From assembly GCF_037975245.1 (NCBI RefSeq), contig NC_092581.1, positions 14,103,303 to 14,167,302 of the forward strand: a stretch of DNA of 64,000 bases. Direction: 5' to 3'. This DNA comes from Apostichopus japonicus (Eukaryota > Echinodermata > Holothuroidea > Aspidochirotida > Stichopodidae). Within the stretch, counting starts at the first letter, position 1, and every line of letters begins with the position of its first letter. The position numbers and the translations under genes are program-made. Below the pieces are notes generated by a model. That model was not told the DNA's origin. It did no database searches and saw nothing but the letters and a program-made list of their open reading frames with translations. Shown here one piece after another: positions 53,844 through 64,000 of this stretch.

Positions 53844-54587
53844 CAGGTTTGGGAAGAGGGAAGAGTCAGGGGCCAAGAGTAAAATTAAGCATTTGAGGTA
53901 CAGGAGCTACTTTCTGGGAAATGTGGCTCCGCTCGTTCACCTAGGCTTTTTGGTAGACCTAGCAGCCACTTTGCATGGACCAGGAGCCAGTTTGTAATTT
54001 AAAAAAAACGTATGCGTGTAGGTTATACCTTGAACGTGGTGGAGGGCTTGTTCAGTCCATGAACATCTTCCACAAAAAAGGCCAACTGCAAAGCCTGTCA
54101 CATATGAGAGACTATTCATGAGCGACAATTGGAAGTACGTACTTTATGTACAGCAGATAGATAAGAGAAGAATGAAGTCAACAGTGATCTAAGCAGAAGC
54201 GATATTCTCTCTGTCCATCATAATTACGTAAAATGTTTGGCAGAATGTGAGAATGAGGGATCATAATTTTGCTAGAAGATTCAATTATAATATGCCATGA
54301 GCAATACCTATACATCATCAAACATTGCCTTCTAATTAAGTACTTCAAACCTTCAAGAAGTCTAGTCTTGGCTCGACATGTCCATTTATATTTCATCCAC
54401 TTACAGATCTACAGATATTTCAAAGCAAAAGAAGGGATATCTAAATAAAATTAATACCCACACACCATAAATATGTACAGAAGAACAATAACGGTCCACA
54501 AACGGATAATACTTGAGTTTATATTGACTGTTTCTCTTCAATGTTATATTACAAAATGACTCAAAGAAGCATTTTCTGCTCTAGAAC

Positions 54588-54630
54588 ACACACACACACG
54601 CACACACACACACACACACAAACACACAAA
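54588..54630. repeat. (AC)n microsatellite, interrupted
   Basis: ACAC repeats with single CG and AA interruptions, in the spacer upstream of SOBP coding exon 1. Confidence 0.9.
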
Positions 54631-55382
54631 CAAAGAGACTGGAAAAACTAAGCTTGAACTGCATTGATTCAGTTAGGGTGTGTACAGTGTGTACAATATA
54701 TGTAGTATTGTGTATTGACTAACGAGTGACTAATTAATAGTCTCAAGTCGTCGAACATATGCCGTTGGGTGCAAACTTAAGGATAATATTACCAAACCTA
54801 CTTTACCAAGTACTGCTCAAAATGTATTCTTAACCCTGAGTGAACAATAGATCATATAAAAATATTAATAAACAGGAATATTATGATTAAGAAATATGAA
54901 AACTATAAATATTAGCATAAACATCATGTACAGTAACTAAAAAGGTTAACAAATGGATAATGGTTGCAACTGAATACTGATCAAGCACAAGTATAAAGAC
55001 CCTCTCCAAAAATTTGTTTTCGCAATCTCACCGCTAATTAGCGAGGACTTAACGATTCTATTCGATTCTAAACACATTGGCACAGGACAGTGTTGCACAA
55101 TACTGTATATTCAACATTGAATCATTACTGTACAGTAGTTCCAATATGCAAAACAGAAATTTTCTAAGCTTTCAACATTTTCTTTCTTAAAATTTCTGAC
55201 AAGAAATCTGGCTTGTGGCTTGAGCTATTTATTAATGAACCACACTGTCATGGGATTTCAGTGTCAAAAATTTTGCCATAATCAACAAAAATTGCTGCTT
55301 TAGGGAATTTATCTCAATGGATAGTTTGACTTGTTGAAGAAGAAGACATACAGTAATTTACATTAAGGGTAAACAGGTACTG

Positions 55383-55592
55383 CAGATTACACTGGACTGT
55401 TGATTACATTTGGAGTGTTGTTTATGTTGGACTGTTGATTACGTTGGACTATATATACAGTAGATTACGTTGGACTGTTGATTACGTTGGACTGTTGGTT
55501 ATGTTGGACTGTTTATTATGTTGGACTGTCGTTATGGTGGACTGTTTATTACATTGGACTGTTAATAATGTTGGACTGTTGATTACGTTGGA
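55383..55592. repeat. 17-bp minisatellite, about 10-12 units
   Basis: The unit ATTACGTTGGACTGTTG repeats with substitutions (GTTATG, ACATTG, GTCGTT variants) and one short interruption near 55448. Confidence 0.9.
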
Positions 55593-55813
55593 CGGCACAC
55601 AGTACATGCTGTACAGTATATGTCGTCTTAATTGCTAGAAACGTACACACTTTTCAATCATTTCCAGAAAACCATGTATTTCTAAATATTGAAAGTTTTC
55701 ACAAAACATTCATATGAGTTAGTTAATACTGTCCACATGACCAGCAGTGATATGAAAAACATTTCCAGGTTTTCCAGTTATTTGAGTATGTGAGTCTTGA
55801 TTGTTCAGGAGTA

Positions 55814-55973
55814 GGCACCATGTCCAAAGAAGGACCCAGAGGGGGCTGCAGCATTGCTATGGGAGCTGCAGCATTGCTGCAGGTCTGCAAACTGTTACAT
55901 TGTTTGATATTGGTTCATCCTAGTTGAGCAGGACTTTGCAGCTGCTTGCAGCTTTTCGTATTAACACAATGCC
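55814..55973. repeat. GCTGCAG-rich dispersed repeat, copy C
   Basis: It starts GGCACCATGTCCAAAG, has GGGGCTGCAGCATTG and TTTGCAGCTGCTTGCAGC inside, and ends near ACACAATGCC. It has the same layout as copies A and B. Confidence 0.55.
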
Positions 55974-56200
55974 TTGGTGAACATCCCACTTATTTTTCAG
56001 TGAAAATGTTATTTTCTATTTAAAAAATATTCTACTTTGCTTGATACAAATGATAAAATCTACTGAGTCTACTGAGGTGATGACATGTTAAGAGCCAAAT
56101 GAAACAATATTAATTACTTGCCGGATAACAGTTTAATACCTCAACTTCCAAACAAATAATGTAGCAATCTTATCTAAATACTTGGGAAGGTTTGATAAAC

Positions 56201-56905
56201 TTGCTGACCACACTCGAAAGCCTGCCAAAAGTCTCAAAGCATCTAGACCATTAATACTAAGTAAAGTATAAAGTTTCCTGTAGAGCATGTTTGATCTAGA
56301 AAGATGTTAAAAGCATAAACACTATCAGCTGCTATTGTAGTTTATGGTTATTTTTACTGCCGGTAAGAGCCCTGCAGTAACCCTGGTCAGAGCCTCTTTA
56401 CTATGGTCTGTAAAACTATTTAAACACCTGCGGTAACATACAAACCATACAATGAAAGACTATATACATATATATACACAGTGTACTGTATGTGACATAC
56501 AGTATTGTACAGTATATAGTAATAGATTGGTACACTCATAGAACTCTACTAACTGTAGTTGCTGACCACACTCGAAAGCCTGCCAAAAGTCTAAAGCATA
56601 GACCATTAAAACTAAGTAGTTTCCTTTAGAGCATCTTTGTTCTAGAAAGATGTTAAAAGCATACACACTAATCAGCTGCTATTGTAGTATATGGTCATTT
56701 TTACTGCCAGTTAGAGCCCCGCAAGAACCCTGGTCAGAGTCTCTTTACTATGGTCTGTAAAACTATTTAAACACCTGCGGTAACATGCCATACAATGAAA
56801 GACTACATACATATATATGTACAGTGTACTGTATGTGACATATAGTATTGTACAGTATATAGTAATAGATTGGTACACTCAACAGAACTGTGTTAACTGT
56901 AGTTA
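56201..56905. repeat. Direct tandem duplication of about 358 bp
   Basis: TTGCTGACCACACTCGAAAG begins both copies (56201 and 56559). The second copy runs to about 56905 and matches throughout with scattered substitutions and small indels. Each copy contains ACAGTGTACTGTATGTGACA. Confidence 0.92.
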
Positions 56906-58958
56906 TTTGCAGAAACAACAACACGGATGACTCACAAACTCCTAACAATCAAGTCTACAGTACAATAAGACATGACCAACCGATACAGTAGGGTCTGAGT
57001 TTCAACTGCTTTGTCCAGCATTCCAAATGACAAAGCTGGCAGAGGTACTGTATTTGGGTGATATTACTGAACTTTTTCAACAGTTTCCCCATTATGTACA
57101 TGTTATTTTGTACTTGTATTAAACCAATATGAAAATATAGTGTACAGTACTTAGTATTATGTATAGGGAATCATTTATTCGGTATCGCATAGCAAAATGC
57201 TGTACAAAATGGTCAAGTTCACTATACCGAGTGTAAACATGTAAACAAGAAGTTTTCTACACAGGAACTATAGTACTGTACATATTCAATAGGAGATGGA
57301 AAAAAAAAAAATGAAAAACCAGAGCCTTTGAAAATGTTACACAAAATTTGAACACTAAAATATTCCTTGTAGTTGGTTGTGTATGACGTTCTATAACAAC
57401 CTTGTTTATTAATATAAGTTTACTACTGTTTGAAGTCCAACAATTTACTGTTGGAAAGCTTTTCAAGTAAAATCCATGAACTGTTTCAACTTTACATACA
57501 ACAGGTTTATGGTACTAATTTATTATGTAAATCATGGATATGATATTACTGTCGTAAGATTGTTTATCTTGAATAAACTGAGAATGTACAATTTGATAAG
57601 GTACTGACTGCACTTACGACATACTGTAGCACATGCATGGATACTACCGAGTAATACCCAACAACAATGGCCATATATATTGATCAGCGACATCAAACAC
57701 TATATATGTATATATATATAGTGTATATTTTAATGTTGAAACAACAGTCTTAATAGTCTTGTTGATACACTTAAACAGTATGTTTACTTGGCAGTATTAA
57801 AATTACTTCTGACAAATCTAATTTGGTAGGGGTTGGTAGTTGAAAGGCATCCACAAACAATTTTTAGCCAGGGGGGAAATTTCCGTTGGAATCAAAGTGA
57901 GGATTTTGAAGTTACTTGGCATTATTTTTCAACACTGATCTATCAAAGATGATTTTGATTGATTAAGCAATTGCGATGGAGAAGATGAGAAGATTGGTCT
58001 ACATTTGAAGCAGAATTTTCCCACTTTAGGATGAACAACTGTAATAAAATCGATTATATTACTTCATTTGAATTACTACTTGCTCACTCTCCCGATCACC
58101 TGTACGAAATTTTGAATGAAATAAATTTCACTGTTTTTTAAATTTATGTGGAAAAATAGACCTGATAGCGTAAGTAGGAAACAATTGATCCATGATTATG
58201 CAGATGGGGATCTGTAAATGACCGATGATTTAAAACATATCATTGCTCTGACCATTACATGTGTATGTCATCTCTTCGACTACATTACTGGAAAGAATTG
58301 TTTTAGTTCATGATATCTCAGCAAGTATAGCTTTACTATTGACGATATGTTTATAAATGGTGATTACTTTCTTTCAAAACAAGCTGGTGGTGTGATTTAC
58401 AAATCAGTTTTGGAAGGATGCATTAAATTCACTCCTGAATGTCTCCTTATCTCATGCACCTTAGCCTAATATACTGTACTGGTAACATTCTTGCACTGCA
58501 CCTCTGATCACTCCTTCAGGACTGTACAGTACATTAACTATTAAAAAACTTTCCCAGTGGGGCAAGTAGTTTCCAGAATTCATTTGCCCAGATAATTTTT
58601 TACTTGCCTTGAAATAATTGTCATACTTTAATTGTAATATGCACTGTTGTTTGTTTACACTGTCACATGTGTTCAATCACTTATGCGGATCATAGTGCTG
58701 CTGAACTTTGTGATGATGATGATGATTATTTGCATCCTTGTTTTGATGTTTTCATTCATTCATTTGCAATTATTGTAATCTACCTTTATTGTTGTACATG
58801 TGATTGTCATATCATTACCACGTGATCACTTGTTGAGATCATAATCTATGTTTGTCTTTAATCTATGCTGGCATAGATATCTTTACACCAGGATCGATTC
58901 TGAAAAGATGATTATACGAAAACTTAGCTGGTTTAGATATTTACAAACACAAACTTAC

Positions 58959-59040
58959 CTGTCTCCCTAAACTGCACTCTCGCTCTACCGAGTGCAGGTC
59001 ATCTGGCGACCTCGTTACCACCACCCTCTACCAATTTTGG
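58959..59040 (-). other. Candidate non-coding first exon of the SOBP homolog (5' UTR)
   Basis: The coding gene needs an upstream exon, because coding exon 1 opens with a strong acceptor inside the 5' UTR. On the minus strand the segment ending at 58959 finishes with GAGACAG|gtaagt, an ideal donor. The only ATG near its end meets a TAG after a few codons. The 5' limit is unknown and the value given is a guess. A rival donor, AAGATG|gtaagt, lies near 61169. Confidence 0.3.
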
Positions 59041-59569
59041 TCTACCTCCCTCCTCATTCTACCTTCCAAAATTGTCTAAAGGCTCTGGAAGACTGGAATT
59101 ACATAGTTTTTGTATTCCTCATTAACACATAGATCTGGAAAAACTCTTTTGGACTCTATCCAAGCATCCAAAGTATTTTCCACATCTTTTACCACACAAA
59201 GATTGGATGAGTAATATTCTTTTATTTTGGGCACTTTTGGGGAAATTTCAAAATTTCCAGGGTTTCCCACTTGCTTCTCCCCCATGCTTTTAGTGTGGGT
59301 ACCAGTTTTGCTATTATGCATCTAGGTCCCTCACTCTCTCCCTCTTGATCTAAGATATCGATGCTGGTAACAACTTGACATTTAGAAATACCTCTAGCTT
59401 CACATCAATTGCTCCAAAAATTCAGTTTCTTGGAAGCTGTTTTTTGGTTCCACGGAGGAAACAATATGTCCTAGCCTTGGTGGCAGCATACAATGTAGCT
59501 TTGAGATGTTGCCTTCGTAGGACACAAGTCCTCAAATCCTAAAACTGAAAGCTACTTATTTGCTGAAAT

Positions 59570-59830
59570 ACTTTGCCCTCTTCAACTTGACTGTATCTAC
59601 AGTACTAGAGCATACATTGCCAGTCTGCCATTGACTTCACATCTCATTAAATGACAATATTACCAGAGCTCTTACATGAGATCACACTGAAGTCATGTTC
59701 ACTGTATCAATTCACTGGCTGGTCAAACTGCAAGCTAGGTCTTTTAGTTAGTTTAAAATCTTGAGTCACTGCATGACGAGGTGCACCACAAAGCCTTAAC
59801 CTCCTATATAAATCCCAAATGGAAACAATC
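59570..59830 (+). pseudogene. Strongly decayed LINE reverse-transcriptase remnant
   Basis: In one plus frame, interrupted by stops, the translation gives TVSTVLEHTLPVCH, then ITRALT, then HWLVKLQARSFS and FKIL. This resembles the late region of LINE reverse transcriptases (..VLEYA.PVWH .. HWLPV..R..FKIL). The match is partial and made by eye. Confidence 0.35.
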
Positions 59831-62800
59831 TTAATCCAAAGTCAAAGCTGAAGTTAACCATTGGCATTGCTAATAGAAACCTTCACCTCAAAATTTGGCA
59901 TATATACAGTATATCATATGGGCCACTGCACAAATCCGGGTATAAACAGCTACCATAATGGCATGGGATTATGTCTAGGTCACACCTTAGTAACTTTCCA
60001 AGAAAACAAAGGTTAACAATCTATCTTTTCACTGTTGCAAAATAGATTGGTGATCCACTTCAAATGATGTGGTACTAGAGATGTTTGTTTTGTGTACGTG
60101 GAATTATGGGTAAGAGTTTATCAGGACCATCAATATAAATAAATCTATTGGAAAGTTATATTTCCTGACGCACATCCATTAACACACATCTCCAAGAACT
60201 GGTTGATATACTGGTGACCACTAAACCTGTAACATTGACAAAATGTATGAAAATCAACAAAAAAGATCTAATTTTGTTAAACAATTTATGAATAACCATT
60301 TTATTCAGGGTTTCAAAGAATCTTTAGAAATGTTCGTACATCACATTCCTTGGGCTGCAGTCTGTGAATAGACTTCAAACACATCACAGGTACCGTAACC
60401 ATCTACTCTGCATCAAAACCCAATAGTCAACAATTCAAAAAAAAGTCTCCCATGACTCTCCTACTGTTAGTTGGGTACCTAGTAAAAAGACAGCCTAGCC
60501 ACATTAACATGAGACGTGGACTCTGATGCCTTGCTATATAAACTGTGGAAATAGCAGACATATGTCTAAGACCGACAAAACCTATGCGCCGGGTCCCTGC
60601 TACTGTATTCAGGCTACCCTCCTTCATGACTAAGCCTGTTGGGCTACCAACATCCAAATCTGCCAACTTCCTTCCATGCACAATAAAGTACCACTAGAGC
60701 TGTATTGCACAAGTGCACAAAGCATTTAATTAAATTGAACATAAATGTACACACTGATACCTGTCTTGTGCTTGCAAAAATGCCTGACAGAAATCCACCA
60801 TACTTTTTACACAATTTGTAAACAGTGCCCACTCAGACCTTCAAACAAAGCACCGACAATGTAATTTACCTTGTGATGTTGAATTTTTTTAATACAAACT
60901 ATATACATGTATACAGTAGCCTATCACTCACATGCACAGTGTTTCTGGGGTTCCAGTGAGACTAAAAGTTACAGCAGATGGAAAATCCCTACCAAATCTC
61001 TTCAAAACTATTTTTGTCTTTTAAAGAACTGCGTAGAGCATCATGTATGCAGTTTTGAGGCTTTAAAAACCATCAATGTCTGATAAAATGATTCAAGTTT
61101 GAGAAATCAAGTTTGCATATCAAAATTTGCTGCTGGTTGGTTACCAAGTATTTCAAGCATGGAGCACTTACCATCTTGGCTAGGCTCAGTTGTTAGTATA
61201 TAGCGAGCTTACAGTAGGACAGATTTTGTTAATGTAACTGAGAAAATTGGAGAAAATGATTTCATTCGGCTTGGTAAACATAGTGTAGTTAAATGTTTTA
61301 GTTAGGAAATCCTTGTGTCTTTTCTACATGAAATCACATTTGTTCATCACACAATGTCATTTCATAACATTTTTGCAAATTGTTGCCTCTCTGTTTGATT
61401 ACATTTGCTACAAGGCTTGCAGCCTCAGTGTTATGTTACAGTGTTGAATGTAGTAGTTCAAACAGAGCTAATTATTCAAAGGAAGAAAGGGGAGCAATAG
61501 ACTAGTAGTTTTCCAAATAAAACACAAACACCAAGTTTCCTGCATATCTTTTTGGTGGGGAGATGATCTAAAATAAAGAATCCTAAGTGCAATATAATAC
61601 AATGGCTTCTATCCATTATCATCACATGAAATGTCAGAAATGTTCCATGACATAATGTGACGAAGAGTCCATAATGTTGGTTGCAAATGGTTTTCAAACT
61701 GGTTTTCACACTGGAAGGAAATTGCAATTGTGTGTTCTGTTTCTATGGATACGTAGATGCAAAAAGTACATACCACAAAACAAGACTTAGGCTACCTGAA
61801 ATTGATTGTTACCTTACGACTAATAATATATGAAACCATTCCAAATATCGAGCTTAATTACCGATACAGGAAAAACATCTATCATTCTCTGCCGTAATAA
61901 TCATCAAGTAGGTTAGCAGTTTACTGAGTGTACAGTGTTATATCATGCCTCATTCTGTTTACAAAACGAAAGTTTGTTACCATTTGACGTGTTAATAAAC
62001 AAAACTAAAATGTTTTCAGTTATTACCTTAGGGCTAATTCCTGTTGAAAAGAAGTAAATTATCATAACTTTGTGATTCTAAGGAACCTGTCAAGAGTGAA
62101 TGAGATGGTTTTGGCAGCTTTGCTATGCATCGGTTTGTTAGTATATTTTAGTATGGTGTATAATGGAATACATATATTACACTAGCTTCCTGTGACCACT
62201 CAGTCTGTCTAGGCCAAAGTCTAACTAAGTTCGGCTAGGACTAGTATTAATTATTATAACTCGGCAGTAATGTTTAGCTATGTGTAGCACTAGTTTACAT
62301 AGATGTTACATGATAGAGCCTAGCTTGGAATAGTTTATCTTACTCCAGCTTATTTGTATAGGCCTAGGCCTACTTATCTAGTAACAGCCAAAACGTAGGC
62401 CCGGCTAACCATAATGGTATAGTACACTGTTAGGCCTTGTACTTGGTCTACAGCAGGCCTAGCCTAGGCACTAACTTTGTGCTACTCCAACATGCCAAAT
62501 CAAAGGGCAGACAACTCACAAAGGGCAGTGAATTCGACGATGACAATCGTCTGAAAGTAGACCGGATGAATTTCACAAATTACGAGCACACACTCTGAAC
62601 TGGATAATGGCCATCTCTTGCCTGATGAAAGAAAGAAACTGAAGATCACACAAAAATGACAGCTATTTGACATTCGCAGGTGTCCTTTGATGTAACAACA
62701 GGCATTTGTGGTCGCGGAGGAGGGATAATCATTAAACGTATATCAAAGTACGTATATATCTGTGTAAACATACATGAAAACGGCGCCCTCAAAAACACAA

Positions 62801-63184
62801 CAATGGTTATCATATAAAGATCACCGTTGACACAGTTGTGACAATGACAAGAACGCTTTGTCTGGTTAAAAGGACAACCTACATGATACTCTAATAACAA
62901 AATAAGGTTTTTGAAAGGCGCCCCTCACTAGTCCAGAATAAGGTCTTAGAAACATTGACGAAGGTTACCAATTTCGGTAGTTAAATAATCATCTCATCCC
63001 TACATGAACTGTAATGGGGATGAGATATTGCACTGTTTATATGCTAAAGTGATATTTAACTTTTTGCCTACCTCACACCCCTTGAGGAACTGTCCTGCAA
63101 CAAGGTGGGGTACCACAGCCTCCACAGGGTGACACAACAACATGGGTCGGACCTACCATTTATTGTGGGGGAGGGGGGTAAAGG

Positions 63185-63300
<116 letters not shown>

Positions 63301-63561
63301 GTGCGTGTGTAGTGCGTGTGAACAAAAATGTGTGTTACGATGAAGGCTGATTGACTTAAAAATTGGTGGGTGTGTGCTAGGGCATATGATGTAGCGCCCC
63401 CGTGACGCATGACGTCTTACGGTTAGAATAAGAAAACAGAATTTTCATCACTTATTGGATACCAAAATGACAAATTGGTCCAAACCCACGAACCATGTGG
63501 GATATCAGACTCAAGTTTACAGCGCAATAATTACTGTCAAAGGTCACATCTTCGAAGGAGG

Positions 63562-63960
63562 TCAAAGGTCAATTTTGGCCAAGTTTGAGCAAAAAGTGTG
63601 CCACAAACACCTCTTAAACTGATATACTGATGGACTTGAAATTGGTAGGTGTGTGCATGGGTATGCATCGTAGTGCTCATCGACTTGTAACAATAATAAT
63701 AAAAGTAAACACTTAAAAAGCGTCTGTATACGACAGGAGTCGCACATGTCGCTTTGCAAACTAATGACCAACAATGAAATAAACAAACAAGTTAGTGATA
63801 ATATTTGACCTGGAAAGATAGGCCTTAGTAAGTTTGTTTTGAATAGACGCATGGTATTGGCAAGGTTATGTGAAGGTTGTAAACTGTTCCACGCTTTTGC
63901 TGCAGCAACACAGAAAGTGCTACAGCTCACTTTGTAAGGAAAGCAGAATGGTGTCTGTTA
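63562..63960 (-). pseudogene. 3' end of a non-LTR retrotransposon (LINE) reverse-transcriptase ORF
   Basis: The minus strand reads CSTFCVAAAKAWNSLQPSH then RLFKTNLLRPIF, the familiar closing motif of many LINE ORF2 proteins (F-x-V-A-A-x-x-x-W-N-S-L ... F-K-x-x-L). The frame has a stop just upstream, and nothing before 64000 is available. A TTATTATTATT-like tail lies downstream on the minus strand near 63690-63705, which suits a 3' terminal LINE fragment. Confidence 0.6.
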
Positions 63961-64000
63961 TCATGTTGTTGTCTCCTTTGATGTTGTTGCTTCGATTAAT

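Larger units (their letters stand above)
56906..63180. other. Region upstream of SOBP: spacer or 5' UTR introns
   Basis: Mostly AT-rich DNA. It contains the candidate 5' UTR exon ending at 58959 and the decayed LINE at 59570-59830. A minus-strand frame at 59321-59076 has fairly protein-like composition but no family match. No other gene is supported. Confidence 0.5.

Noticed and set aside
53480-53876. Repetitive open frames with repeated SLASRILQEGFLHRLK-type peptides
   Set aside because: They are the 62-bp minisatellite read through in different frames; the period is not a multiple of three and the frame rotates with each copy.

Overview
The window is animal nuclear DNA. It has long AT-rich introns and spacers, GT-AG exons with homology only inside short blocks, (TA)n and (AC)n microsatellites, poly-G/C runs, SINE-like and LINE remnants, and many short inverted-repeat transposons. 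Repeat style and protein sequence suggest a marine invertebrate, possibly an echinoderm. That placement is inference and weakly held. No prokaryotic operons, rRNA, CRISPR array or virus was seen.

Two spliced protein-coding genes are supported, both on the minus strand. Gene 1 is a sine oculis-binding protein homolog (SOBP). Four coding exons, at 53221-53093, 50077-49951, 48248-48171 and 42437-40921, join in frame into a 616-residue nuclear protein with two FCS-type zinc fingers, a proline/valine-rich stretch and a basic C-terminus. A strong acceptor at 53266 shows that an upstream non-coding exon exists; one candidate ends at 58959. Gene 2 is a BEN-domain protein. Five exons were found, at 32338-32166, 29445-29166, 28271-28041, 27182 (or 27186)-26952 and 26266-26133. 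They encode a Ser/Ala/Thr-rich basic region, a coiled coil, an acidic linker and a C-terminal BEN domain. Its first exon was not found. Both genes look like nuclear regulators; nothing shows that they act together.

Region by region: 1-26.1 kb has no supported gene but carries many mobile-element relics. These include two hAT-like elements with intact target-site duplications (20384-21712 and 24237-24493), a related nested element (10752-11251), a tRNA-like sequence inside an inverted-repeat element (10421-10696), and a palindromic element (20247-20360) with a solo arm (19752-19811). The first 17 kb also has an excess of the palindrome TGACGTCA. 26.1-32.4 kb is the BEN gene, with a tRNA-headed SINE-like insert in one intron. 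32.4-40.9 kb is spacer or undetected 5' BEN sequence. 40.9-53.3 kb is SOBP. 50-57 kb holds five separate tandem arrays in and just upstream of SOBP. 57-64 kb is spacer with LINE reverse-transcriptase remnants and a (TA)n array of about 100 bp.
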